In this document: in pieces, positions 12,232 to 24,106 of the stretch
Numbering within the stretch: the stretch's first letter is position 1
Layout of the letters: each line of letters begins with the position of its first letter
Program-made: the position numbers and the translations under genes
The notes under the pieces: model-generated
The model's database searches: none
What the model was told of the DNA's origin: nothing
What the model saw: the letters and a program-made list of their open reading frames with translations, nothing else
NCBI GenBank assembly: GCA_036346225.1
Contig: JARFIW010000658.1
Coordinates: forward strand, 2,592,893-2,656,892
Reading direction: 5' to 3'
Length of the DNA stretch: 64,000 bases
Source: Platerodrilus igneus
Lineage: Eukaryota; Arthropoda; Insecta; Coleoptera; Lycidae

Positions 12232-15200
12232 TTTATTTTTACCTATAAAAATATAAAATGTCTTTGTGTATGAAAGTTGGAACATATGGTGAAATTAAAA
12301 ATTGGAGGAACGAAACCATTAACTTTATATAACCATCAGACCAATGGAGTTTTGCTTTTAGTAAAATAAAAAGAACGATTCTTATAAAAAAATACCTGAG
12401 GAGTAGTTTTAGTGCAGGAAAAAATTGGATATAGGTCAAATGTTAAGAAAGAAAAACCTATCACAAAAAGGCAATAAGCTCTTAAATATGGTAACGAAAA
12501 CTTATTTGCGAAACAACCGTTATTTTTAAAAAAATGAGCATACAAGGCTTTTTAACAACTCGTAGATGCAGTAAAATTTTAGCACACACAATAATTGACT
12601 CCTAGCTAATCGCTAACAGTACAAATACTATCTTTTAAAAGCTGCTTTGATATCTTATTGATTACAATCGAAGTACTATAATTAATTTATATCGAGGACT
12701 ATAATAAATTCATATCAAAGCACTGTATTTAATTTATATCGATCGCTACAATAATTTATATCACGCAAGGCAATTTATATTAACAGTATAAACCACTAAT
12801 TTATTCCATATCACAACCTTATAGCTCGAACAAAGCATTAAATTGAAACTGAAGTTTACCCATTAATGGCAATTTATACCTTATTCAGTTATTAGGCGGC
12901 TTCGTGTCGTAGTTAGTATGTGTTTGACTATTTTGCACAAGGTCCCGGGTTTGCATCCTAACATGGTCCGCTTGAAAGTATTAGACAAGCATTTTCCACA
13001 AAACTACACCCTCGTTCGGATGAGAAATAAAATGGAGGTCCCGTATGAGTGTTGTCACGCACGTTAAAGATCCCTACCTTGCTTGGAACAGTATGGGCTC
13101 GTCAAAATTCAAAAATTTCTAGGTAAGAAAACTTGCTTCCTGGCCAATGTAGTACCTTTTGATGGAGCATTGCAAAATCAAATATAGTGTTCTAGATTAC
13201 TTCGAGAATATACCAGAAATTATGCAAATAACATTCTAGAGGTTTCCTATTGCAAGGTTAATAAAGCCTTTAAGTGAAAACTCTTGTAACCTGCCGATCA
13301 AGTCCATCTCAAGAAGTCGCACCACAGGGGCCTACCAATTATCTTTTGTTCACAGATACCTCATTTATGTACTGATGTATTATTTTATTCAAAGTTAGAC
13401 TAAATGGCACTACAATATGAACTCATAATGGTCAAAAAAAATAGTCGAAACAAAAATAATGATTCTAATAAGTTACTTATTGTGCATTACAGAGAAGAGT
13501 GGATAAACGACTCTATACTAAAATTCTAGAAATTTGTGCAATATGGAAAAAATTAAAACAAAGATAATAGAAACACATTATGCGAAGCAGAAAAAGTATA
13601 GCCATGTATGTTTAGTTAGATGAGTTCAAAAATAGAAGTTAATATTTAATTGAAGTTAGTGTTTATTTAATTTCAAACAGTACAAACTCCAACAGTGATT
13701 TTCAAAAAGTACAAAGTCTAAATAATTTTTTTGAACATTCTCACAACTTTTTTTTACTTATAAATTTATAAAACATATCTAGATACTGAGGTTAACCCTA
13801 TCGAACAATTAAATGTTGAAAACAATTGCTTAACAGATGAGAGGTTCTTCTCAGATTCCTCAGATATTAATAAAATTGGAGATTGTACACCCTGGAAATA
13901 GGCCACCTATGTACTCGATAGATTTACGAAGAATTCTGAAAACATAACAGGAAAATTTTTTGTAGAACAAGCTGCTTCACGTAGTATGGTATGCGGAGTT
14001 TTGCATTAACAGTTGTTTTACCCACACCACATACAGAGAGTGCAGGGTCTTAGTGAAACTTATTTTTGATAACGTAATATAGTGTAACTGGCTGCTTGAA
14101 TTTCCTGTTGCTCTTTTAATAGACGAAGCAAGTTTATCACGGTTGCAATTATTAATTTTCAGAAACGACTATCAATGAGCTGAAGAAAATTCTCACGCAA
14201 TTAGACAATCAAAACACCAACAAACGTTTTCATGCAACATTTGGGTGACATTGTTGGCAATTGTTCAACAAGACCAATGTTTTTACCAGACAGGTTAAAT
14301 GGGATAAACTACCGGATTTTTGGAAAATTTCTACCTCTACACTACTTACTCAACAAACCATCGGTATAAAATGAAATGCAAGCCTTTTGAGGTAATTTTT
14401 TCATTGAAGCAGCGTACATTTACATTATGTACTATGCAAAACCAGTGCAGAACAAATTCAAACTATAAAATTCTTTAAGCAACATTTATAGCAAAAAATC
14501 GACAAATTTGTTTTGAAAAAACCAGGTCGTCAAAACTTTAGCCTTGGCGAGCCGGGTAACAAAATCCAAAATATCTACGAATTAATTCTACACATAAAGT
14601 AAAAAAAGCTGGTTCTATATTGTAAGGTATACAATTTGCGACACAGCTAAATTCGTTAAATTTCAACTTTCATTAATATTTTATGGCATTTTGTTTTCAA
14701 AAAACAATAATGGTATGTATTAGGGCCGTCGTTAGAAGTTTAGAGTAGGTATTTCACATAAACGTGTATCTAGAGCTGCATACCTTCTATTGATTTTGTT
14801 CTATTATAATTAGTCGCAACCGGATAATATGGTTTACATGTGTCGCGCATGTGCAATATTAGAGGCTTGGGTATAATACTGGTTGAATAGTGGGAAAGCC
14901 ATTTTCATAAGAGGTCTTGTTTAAACAGAGCGGATGTCTTTGAGATCCTGTAGTTGTAAATACGAATAGCATTGGGGTGATGAGTGTCAATTCTTGGGAC
15001 TCCAGGCTAAACGTATCAACACGCATGTAGAATAGTTCGTAAATTTAGATTACACGTGGTCGATAACAAGATGGAGTTCATCGGTCCTGTTTATACAATT
15101 TAATTCTTATTATGCAAGAATTTACTATTTTTTGTTACATGCACGACAATATTTTTATGTAAATTGCAGGATGCATATGGTTATTGATGTATCGTCGTAG

Positions 15201-15668
15201 TAACTTGCAACCGGATAATATGTCGCGTGAGTTTAAAATATTTCATATGGCATACTCTTATATAAACGCCGTTCGCGGTAAGTACAATTGAATGTTTGTT
15301 TCTGGATGACCACTTGTACCAGATTTTTGGGTGATGAATCGTGATTGAAAGAGGTGGTTTATCGCATAACATGTAGTAAAACACATTCGTTATTGTTGAA
15401 AAATTCGAAATTAAAGACTATTGGTTCGTGCTTGTAAAAATATAATCCATTAGGTAATTTGAAACTTTAGTAATATGTAAGTGAGTTATATTTATTTTGT
15501 TTTTGCACTACAAAGGTTAAAAATTTAAATACATTCGGTGGTCGCCTACAAAGTATGCGATGTGATGTGTAGATAATTTGAACTTTATTCATAGATATTA
15601 CTAAGTGATTTGTTGTTCGTACTTATGGGACTAATAATATATTGCATCAAAATTTATAGCATGCTTAA
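12232..15668 (+). repeat. 3.44-kb tandem duplication, unit 2
   Basis: Second copy of 8786-12231. It differs slightly throughout, but about 15250-15540 is clearly more different and there resembles the LTR copy at about 19670-19990 instead. Past 15668 the sequence continues into LTR sequence that unit 1 lacks, so unit 2 is continuous with the original locus on its right side. Confidence 0.9.
12895..13183 (+). repeat. tRNA-derived SINE, copy 4
   Basis: The duplication-unit-2 counterpart of the copy at 9459-9747, almost identical, with one substitution in the B box (GGGTTTGCATCC). It arose by segmental duplication, not by an independent insertion. Confidence 0.88.
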
Positions 15669-16100
15669 TTTATTTTTACCTATAAAAAATTAAAATATTG
15701 TAACCAGAATGTTAAATGTCATACCAAATCTGCTATGAGATAATAACAAACCTTGTGTCTAAATTAGAATGATAAAATTTGTGTACCTATAAAATTAAAT
15801 TTAAATGAAAATAGATGCAAAAGAAACTTTATTTTACACATCTATGAAGGCATATATTTCTTGTATTTTTGTATATACATTGTAGAAAACACGAATTTTT
15901 TTTGTATATAAATTATGGTATTAGAAATTTTGTTGATTTACTATATGAGAAAATGTGGTTATAGCATCAAAGAAATAGCCTAATAGCATAAAAAAGTGGT
16001 TCTTTTCCAATATATTTGAATTATTGCGAAATAAGAAATTACGCTCTATATTAATATTTGAAACCTTTTGATACATTTATACCTCAGTTTATTTGTTAAA
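14621..16100 (+). repeat. 5' long terminal repeat (right edge uncertain)
   Basis: Starts TGTAAGGTATACAATTTGCG and aligns with 19089 onwards through ATTGTAACCAGAATG, near 15693 here and 20168 in the partner, and on to a GTGGTTATA.CATCAAAGAAAT block at about 15957 and 20409. The 3' edge fades. Divergence between the LTRs is large, implying an old insertion. Confidence 0.55.
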
Positions 16101-16329
16101 TGACATTACGAGGCACAAATGGTGTCTCGTATTTTATTTAATACATTAGCTTCTACTACAGCTCTCGTTAATGGTTTTTTGCTGTCGTTCAGAAATAAAG
16201 TTTTATCACCTATTATAGGCAACACTATTCAGGCATACTTAAGAGTTTCTGGATCGTCCCTTACGGTGTATTTATAGTTACAGTTAGATGTGGTAACGAC
16301 CCCAAATATTTGTAATTGCCCCTTTAGAG

Positions 16330-16920
16330 AATTTTAAATCTTGTCGCCAAGATAAAAACGAATCTGCAGTCTTGTTTGTTGCTCATATGGAAAGTTTATT
16401 TAATAGAATACCTCAAACGCCAGCGGAAGTTACGAAGGTTAGAATGATCAAGAATAATTTGCTGCCAGAGTTTATTTCGCAACTTGCCTTAGTTGAAGTT
16501 GAAGGTACAACTAAGTTGTTGATGTTATGTAAGAAATTGGAAGAAACCGCCCTTTTGAAGCAGAAGATTGTTACTAGTTCTTTACGAAATTCAATTAATT
16601 CTCAAAGTACATTTAAAACTCCATAAAAATAGGTGTTCTAGTTTGAGTAGAAATTCTTCGACAATTCAAAGTCAAATTAAGGAAGACGCTTTGCTTTCTC
16701 ACCATGCTCAAGTTTTAGATGTTCAAGTGCCAGCTGCTGTTAGTACAACTGCTAGTAGTACAGTTAAAAGGGATAATTATTGATGTTGGAATTGTTTCAT
16801 AGTGGCCATTCATTTTATTTTTGAAGAGCTCCAAAGAAAACTTTTTGTTATAGATATGGATATAAGGGAGTTACTTCAAATTCGTGTAATTCGTATTCAA
16901 AAAGAACGAGATTAGGGCAG
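16330..16920 (+). pseudogene. gag remnant with broken zinc knuckles
   Basis: At 16372-16626 an open stretch carries the capsid-type pattern MESLFNRIP...NLLPEF..QLALVE...LLMLCKKLEE, typical of insect gypsy-like Gag proteins. Further on, in other frames, a Cys-rich CWNC start (16784-16795) and a second CYR.GYKGVT...C stretch (about 16845-16890) look like nucleocapsid zinc knuckles. Gag would form the retrotransposon particle. The copy is broken by stops and shifts, so the identification rests on motif order. Confidence 0.7.
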
Positions 16921-17249
16921 ATGTGACATAACCGGCATACTGCTTCAATTCTAAGGGCTACTATGATGCTATAAGGAAAAGAAAATTTTTTTTTGTAAAA
17001 AGGAATTGTCAAAATGGCTTAGTGTAGTAGAAAATTTTTTGTCGAGCTACAGTTAAGCCAAAAGCCGATGCTTTGTTTGAAAAGAACCTTGGTGACGTTT
17101 TGTTAATCTGTTACATTAAATTTTACTGTCGTTTTAACGTTTAAGGAATGTATTTGGTCAGAAGGCACAGTTTTGTTTTGCTAGCAGTTTTTATTATTTC
17201 TACCAGCATTGTAATGTATAGTTTTTTTATTTGTTTTAGCCTAGGCAAA

Positions 17250-17600
17250 ATTTGTCATAGAGGGTTGGTCGTTTTAGGGGTGCGTTAGTCTGGACACGCC
17301 TAGTGAAGGGTTGGTCGCTCGGCCATGCGTTAGTCTAAGCGGAATTCGTGGTGAGTTTGTCGCTCTAGCAATGTACATCATTCTTTAGGTTGAGAATGCT
17401 ATATATATTTTTTGTTTTAGTCTAAGCGAAATTCGTCGTTGAGGGTTAGTCGATCTAGCGGTGTGTTAGTCTGGACGAGACTCGTTAAGGGTTGGTCGCT
17501 AAGCGGTGCGTTGGTCTAGGCAAGACTCGTGATAAGTTTGTCACTCTAGCAATTTACATCATTTTTTAGGTCGAGAACGCTGTAGTTTTTGGTGTATTAA
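17250..17600 (+). repeat. Imperfect tandem repeat (about 45-50 bp unit)
   Basis: Variants of GTCGCTCTAGCGGTGCGTTAGTCTAGGC... followed by GACTCGTG.AGGGTTG recur at least six times, with a higher-order period of about 185 bp (the CAATGTACATCATTCTTTAGGT block at about 17370 returns near 17550). It lies in the interior of the LTR element. Confidence 0.65.
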
Positions 17601-19078
17601 TCTAGGTATGGCTTATAGTGGGGTCTGTCACTCTAGCAAATTTATGTGTTGTTTGACACTTATCTGTTTCGGTAGTTTAGTTATAGTTCAGAGATTAAAT
17701 GTCATTCTTGGACCAAGTTTTGAACTATTCGTGTTCTGTTATTTACATGATATAATTTTATATAATGCTGGAGGAAGATTAAATTATTCCAGTCGTTAGT
17801 ATGGGCGCGTACCGTTAGTTTGGTCTTGAACGTATTTGTGTGAACTTTCCTTTTGATTTCAAGTGTGAACTCCAAATATTTAATATTGATTGAATAGCAA
17901 AATATTGAGAATGTAAGCAGTATCTTTCATGGTGTTTAGGGTGCAAGTGCGACGAGTGAAGGATTTGCATATTTTGTTAATCGAGGGAGTGTAATAGTGC
18001 ATGCACATTGATAAATTTTGTGCCGGTAAGAGATGCAAGAGAAACGATTTTGCTCTCTCCTTTATCGGAGTCCGAGCGCTCGCAGGCCACAGGTACGAGA
18101 ATTTTGTTCCGTGTTGAGTGAGCGTTACCTACGTTTGGTTTTAATTTGTGGAATTTAGCCACGTGGAAGAGTTCAAAGTGATTTTGTTGATGGTGTTATT
18201 GTGGACAGTTATTTAGGATTATAAGGTTGAGGTTGATGACGTAGTTTTGTTATTTTGGAATGATAGGAAACAGGCGTTGTATCGTGAAGTTTGCTTTGAG
18301 AGGTTAGTGTAGAGAATTTGAGTGGTAAGATTGGTGAAGGTGTAGGTACACTGTTAGTGTATTATAGTGAAAATTTTGTGACACCAGAGTCTGGTTTTGG
18401 ATTATGTGGTGTAGCTTAATAGGATATAGATATAGATATAGAGTTGAAATATAAATGAGGTAGTAGACGCTTGCATGGGTTATTGTGGTTGAAGACCTAA
18501 GCTTGTAAGTAGTCCAAAGAATCACTTATTATGTGATTTTGTATTTATTGCTCGCTTTGATATAGAGATTATAGCTGATAGGTCTAAATATGTTATCTTA
18601 AGATTGATTTTAGTTTTAAGATAATATAACCTGTTATTTCAGCCAATTTCTTGCAGTCTTGTTACTAAACTTTTTGGTTTCTTTGAAAAGACGTTAGGAT
18701 TGTTGAAAAATTTAGGCTTAGGTATCGGTATTTTTTTTGGGTTTGCCACATCATTTTCCTTTCATTGTATTTAAGTGTTAGATATGACCCTATCGATTTT
18801 GATTTTTTCTTATTTGTGTCCTCCCCTACTTGATTTCCTTTGGACGTATTGTACGCAAAGTTACAACTACACTCATTTCTTCGTTTCATATTCATTTCCC
18901 GTGACTTGGTTGACTAGTGGCCGGTTGTTTTTGTGTTGTTGATTTCTATAGATTCTTAGATCAGGGCTAGAAGTTGCGGGTTTAGTTGTGGGTTGTGTAG
19001 ATATCGGTGTATAGAAGTATGAGTCAAGGTAACAAAAATTTATAAAGGAAATCTTCGCAATCGATTTTTTTTGTTTTT
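17601..19078 (+). other. LTR-element interior, not decipherable
   Basis: Expected position of pol, but no RT or integrase motif is readable. On the plus strand about 17990-18110 a run of codons (VHAHIDKF region) hints at former coding sequence, possibly protease, but support is weak. Confidence 0.3.
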
Positions 19079-19087
19079 GGAGAGAGG
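19079..19087 (+). other. Polypurine tract of the LTR element
   Basis: GGAGAGAGG, separated by one base from TGTATAACG, which starts the 3' LTR. A purine run at this place is the usual primer site for plus-strand cDNA synthesis. Confidence 0.6.
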
Positions 19088-19088
19088 C

Positions 19089-20488
19089 TGTATAACGTAT
19101 ATAATTTGCGACATAGCCAAATTCGTTAAACTTCTGCGTTCATTAATATTTTATGGCATTTGGTTTTTAAAAACCAATAATGGTATGTATTAAGGTCTTC
19201 GTTAGAAGTTCATACTACACATTTCACCTTCTATTGATTTTGTTCTGCTATAATTAGTCTTAACCGGATCATGTTGTTCCATGCGTTGCGCAATCATAGA
19301 GACTCGCGTTTAGTAGTGGGAAAGCCATTTTCATAAGGGGTCTTGTGTAAACAGGCAGGATGTCTTTAAGATCCTGTCGTTGAAAAATGCGAAAAGCATT
19401 GAGGTGATGGGTGCCAATTTTTTCGGCCCCAAGCGAAACATATCAATAATGCGTACGTATATTAGTTCGTAAATTTAGGTTGCACGTGGTCGGTAACAAG
19501 ATGGAGTTTAACGGCCCTATTCACGCATTTTAATTTTTATTAAAGAGGAATTTACTGTTTGTCGTTACCTGCACGACAGTATTTTTATGTAAATTGCAAG
19601 GATACACGTGGTATCACCGCAATAACTTGCGATTAGATAATATGTTGTGTGGGTTTGAAATATTTCTTATGGCATATCTTATATAAACGCCGTTCGTGGA
19701 AAGTACAATTGAATGTTTGTTTCTGGATGACCACTAGTTCCAGATTTTTAGGTGATGAATCGTGATTGAAAGAGGTGATTTATCGCATACATTGTGGTAA
19801 AGCACGTTCGTTATTGTTAAGTAATTTAAAATTAAAGAATATCAGTTCGTGCTTGTAAAAATATAATCCACTAAGTAATTTAAAATCAAAGAATATTATT
19901 TTGTGCTTGCTAAAATATAATCATTAGGTAATTTGAAGTTTTAATAACATGTGAGTGAGATATCGTTATTTTGTTTTTGCACTTCAAAGGTTAAAAATTT
20001 AAATACACTTGGTAGGCACCTGCAGATTAAGTGATGTGATATATAGATAATTTTAACTCTATTCATAGGTATTACTAAGTGTCGTGTTGTTCGTACTTAT
20101 TGGTCTAAGATATCATATTATAATTTATAGCATGCTTAATTTATTCTTACTTATAGAAAATTAAAATATTGTAACCAGAATGTTAAATGTCATACCTGAT
20201 CTGCTATGAGATAATAACGAACCTTGTGTCTAAATTAGAATGATAAAAGTTTGTGTACCTATAAAATTAAATTTGAATGCGATTAGATGAAAAGGAAATT
20301 ATATTTTACACATTTATGAAGGCATATGCTTCTTGTACTTTTGTATATAAATTGTAGAAGGAACGAATTGTTTTTATAAAGACATTGATTTACCACATGA
20401 AAAAATGTGGTTATACCATCAAAGAAATGTCTCCAGAGAATGTGAGCTTAATTGTATAAACAAGTGGTTCACTTCCTACATATTGGAC
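19089..20488 (+). repeat. 3' long terminal repeat (right edge uncertain)
   Basis: Diverged copy of 14621-16100, collinear over most of its length. The right limit is set where a second repeat family (shared with 33600) begins. Confidence 0.55.
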
Positions 20489-20945
20489 CGATGCTTGGTT
20501 TGTTAAATGGTTTTAAATTATGTTATTTATCTAATGTTGCAATAAAGCTTTAGAATAGCATTGACTTGCCTTTTATTTCTAGAAGACTAGAAGACTGTGA
20601 CTTCACGGTGACCTTGGAAAATTAGTAGAAACTAGGTGGCCGATGCATAATATTGTGCGCCTTTTACTTAATATGAGGATAAGTGCGGAGGATAGTGGAG
20701 GGTTTGGGATGGGTGAGGAGTAAGGTTGAGGATGAGTGGTCAAGAGGGTGGTAAAGAGTTGGGGGAGGTAGGATTACACGGGAGAAAAGTTGGGCATGAG
20801 GGCGGAGAAGGACGAGGAAGGATGGGGGGCGAAGGAAAGTTGAGGACTAACGAGGAGGAAGGAAAAGGACGGCGAAGGAGGACGGTGGAGGGAGGAAAAG
20901 GACGGAGACGTGCCACGGTGACGTCAGAACCGGTGTAGTCCCTCT
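20489..20945 (+). repeat. Interspersed repeat with GA-rich minisatellite, copy 1
   Basis: Shares its left part with 33600 onwards (ATGCTTGG..TGTTAAATG, TATCTAATGTT, ATAGAATAGCATTG, GAAACTAGG.GGCCGA). Both then enter a purine-rich GAGGATGAGTGAGGAGGA-type array and end in a similar unique tail. The 70-codon frame inside the array is low-complexity purine sequence, not a gene. Confidence 0.6.
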
Positions 20946-21588
20946 ACTCATAAGTAAGGAGAATTATCTGAAATAACCTTTTTACGGGTAGCAAAAATAT
21001 AGAAGGATTACTGTGATGACGGTTTGGCACCCTTATTTTTGATAACTAGTAAAACCTTTCAAGGTAAGTAGTACTTGTAAGTAGTTTTGTATTTCGGTCA
21101 TTTTGCATGTTTGTATTTTATAATTTTTTAACATTTTTTCCATTTCGAATGGACCTGCACCTTGCCGAAGTTCTAAATTACCAGAACAGGTGAAATGGCT
21201 TGCGTGTTCTAATGAGCTAAAGAGCCAAACTACAGATCCAACCAAACTAGTAGGGTCGTTAGTGAGGAACCAGACTAAGACAGGTCCTCGAAAGAAAGCA
21301 TGGGCTCTTTTGGTACTTAGATTGGCAGAGACCATAGGGGTCGGTATGGTAGTCTAAGACACACTACCGCAATGTGGAAAGCAACGGGAAACTACCACAT
21401 TATCTCCCAAGTACACAGCGTACTTAAATTGCAACAAACATGATGCCATTCTCTGGGGTATAAGATTCCGGAGTTAAAATGGTCCCCCATTCGGATCTCC
21501 GGGAGGGGACTACTTCGGAGGATGAGATCGGAAAGTTAAAAACAAGAGTCGGGAACATTTTCGAGTCGGAGCGTGGAATGTTAGAAGT

Positions 21589-22281
21589 ATGAAGCAAGTA
21601 GGTAAGCTAGAGAACCTAAAAATCGAAATGAATAGGGTATCACTAGACATAGTAGGGGTCAGCAAAGTTCGGTGTCCAGAGGCGGGGGATTTTTGGAGTG
21701 GAGACTTCAGGGTAATTCATACAAGAGCAGAGGAAAGAAATTTGGGTGTGGGGATAGTTATGCGGAAAAAGATAGGATACTGTGTAGAAAATTACTTACA
21801 AAAGAACGAAAGAGTACTCATGGTTAGATTACAATCTAAACCGGTAAACACAGTAATAATACAAGTATACATGCCCACCTCTAGCTACAGTGACGAAGAG
21901 GTAGAAGCCATCTACAAAGATATCGAAGACATATTAAGATTCGTAAAAGGACATGAAAATTTAATAATTACGGGTGATTTTAATGCCGTGGTAGGTGAGG
22001 GTAGGGAAAAAGAGGTAGTAGGTTTATTTGGTTTAGGCACGAGAAACGACAGGGGAAATAGGCTGGTAAAATTTTGCGACAAGAACGATTTAATCATCAC
22101 AAACACATTATTTCAACATCATGCTAGAAGACGATATGCCTGGAAGATGCCAGGAGATATAGGAAGGTATCAAATAGATTACATTCTTGTTAGACAACGG
22201 TTTAGGAATCAAGTAAAAGACTGCAGAAGCTACCCAGAAGCAGATATTGATACTGACCACAACATTGAAGGCCGCACTTAA
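21589..22281 (+). pseudogene. LINE endonuclease domain (AP endonuclease-like)
   Basis: A 230-codon frame with the apurinic-endonuclease fold signatures: an N-terminal LDIVGVSKVRC segment where active members usually have a Glu (SEVRW-type), ITGDFNAVVG in the middle, RYQIDYILV, and a terminal TDH. The Glu-to-Lys change at about residue 25 would remove a metal ligand. The frame probably once started upstream (leader GAWNVR-like codons are just before 21589) and continued into RT; it now ends right after TDH. Confidence 0.85.
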
Positions 22282-24106
22282 ATTTAAGAATGTGAGAAAA
22301 AGAAACGGAAAAAGGCACTTGGAAACTAAAAGATAAAGATGTTCAAGAAAGATTCGAAAAAAAGTTAAATGAATTACTCAAAGATATCGGAAAAATATCT
22401 GATACTAAGGAAGTAGAAACAGAATGGGATAACATTAAATCCAGCCTAGACATGGCGGCTAGAGATATTCTGTGGTATACACAAAAAGAAAATAGGAAAC
22501 CATGGATAACAAACCATATCCTGAATTTAATAAAAGTAAGACGAAAATACAAAAATAAATCAGACGAAACAGGAAAACAGAGATACAAAGCCATAAAATG
22601 GGAAATTATTCAAAAATGCAGGAAAGCTAAAGAACAATGGATTGATGAAAAATGCAAAGAGGTACAAACGAAGATGGAAATAAGAAAGACAGACGAAGCA
22701 TACAAATTAATTAGAATGAATTTTAGGGATATAAAACCATATAGCAAAAATATAAGGGACGCACAAGGAAACGTCATTATACAAAACGTAGAGAAAGTGG
22801 GTAGATGGCAAGAATATATAGGGAATTTATATGCAGGAGAGGAACTAACTGCATTAGAACAGGAATCAGACATTGAAAATGATGACTTGGGATATCCTAT
22901 ACTTAGAGATGAGTTTGAACTAGCATTAAAGAGTCTGAAAAATGGTAAGGCGCCCGGTACAGATAAGATGCAAGCTCAAATTCTAAAAGCCGTTGGACAA
23001 GCAGTAACAGAACGTCTCTTCCAACTTGTAAGCTATATGTATGAGACAGGCGAGATACCCAAAGATTTCAAACGTAGCATCATAGTAACTATTCGACAAT
23101 GTAAAATGGAGAAAAATGTTTGAAATACTCAAAAAGATTGGAATGAGTTATAGGGATAGACGAATAGTACATAGCTTATACAAAGAGCAAACATCAGTAA
23201 TAGAATTAGAGCAGGAACGCAGAGAAGTAAACATTAGGAAAGGGGTGAGACAGGGATGTGCCCTATCCCCATTGATTTTTAACTTGTACATAGAAGAGGC
23301 AATGAATACTGTCAAATGCAGGAAGACATTTGGAATTACTATGCAGGGACAAAATTTGATATGCTTAGATTTGCAGATGATATAGCGGTATTAGCGTCTA
23401 GCAAGGAAGAGTTAGAAGCTGCTCTTAATGAAGTGGAAACGGTTCTAACAGAGAGATACGGTCTGAAAATTAACAAAACTAAAACTAAAGTTCTAGTATG
23501 CAATGGTGGGGAAAATAAATCAAAAACAAGAATACAAGTATGTAACACGAACTTACGAGAGGTTAAGGATTTCTGCTACCTAGGAAGTCAAATAACGCAA
23601 GATGGGAAAAGCACAAAAGATATAAACAAAGATTAGTGCAAGACCGTGCTGCATTTAACAAGAAAAAGCAACTACTGTGCTCAAAAACCACAAACATAGA
23701 AACAAGAAAAAGATTGCTTAAAACATATGTGTGGAGCACAGCACTGTACGGTTGTGAAGTCTGGACAGTAAAAGAAGCGGACAAGAAAAAGGTATAAGCT
23801 TTTGAAATGTGATGCTACAGACGTATAATGAAGATAACATGGACAGACAAAGTTAAGAACGAAGAGGTACTAAAAATGGTAGGGGAAGAAAAAAATATGT
23901 GGAAAACGGTAAAAAATAGGAGAGATAAGATGATAGGTCACATACTACGGCATGAGGGAATAGTGCGGAATATATTAGAAGCAGAGATAGGAAAAAAGAG
24001 AAGAAGGGGCAGACCTAGGTTAGACTACTGCACACAGATAGTAAAAGATGTAGGTTGTAGGGGTTTCAGGGAGAAGTGTAGGCTAGCCCAGAATAGAAAT
24101 CAATAG
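22282..24106 (+). pseudogene. LINE reverse transcriptase, fragments
   Basis: Pieces in order: 22452-23123, a linker rich in Lys/Arg and the fingers motif LKNGKAPGTD; 23116-23385 with GVRQGCALSPLIFNLY; 23316-23636 with the catalytic FADDIAVLASS; and 23828-24106, the C-terminal basic domain with GHILRH and RRRGRPRLD. Overlapping frames show +/-1 shifts at about 23320-23390 and around 23640-23830. A deletion near 23100 removes the first catalytic Asp region. Confidence 0.88.

Larger units (their letters stand above)
14621..20488 (+). mobile_element. Degraded LTR retrotransposon
   Basis: Two direct repeats (about 14621-16100 and 19089-20488) flank roughly 3 kb that starts with a gag-like remnant. 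The right repeat is preceded by a polypurine tract (GGAGAGAGG, 19079-19087). Both repeats start TGTA and stay collinear for over 1.3 kb though clearly diverged. No convincing reverse transcriptase survives: the interior after gag holds a tandem repeat and frames of low quality. A target duplication could not be found because the left flank is itself duplicated. The gag resembles Ty3/gypsy Gags; class assignment beyond LTR is tentative. Confidence 0.6.

Noticed and set aside
17250..17600. Similarity of TAGTCTAAG..GAAAT.CGT in this tandem repeat to part of the Polinton inverted repeat (about 42850)
   Set aside because: Only about 20 loosely matching bases; not enough to claim common origin.
17977..18162. 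61-codon minus-strand frame in the LTR-element interior
   Set aside because: On the opposite strand to the element and without motif; the plus strand is the likelier former coding strand.
20726..20938. 70-codon Gly/Glu/Arg-rich frame
   Set aside because: Lies wholly within a purine-rich minisatellite; the amino-acid bias follows from the repeat.
21033..21335. 100-codon minus-strand frame before the LINE
   Set aside because: Antisense to the LINE leader region; no recognisable domain.
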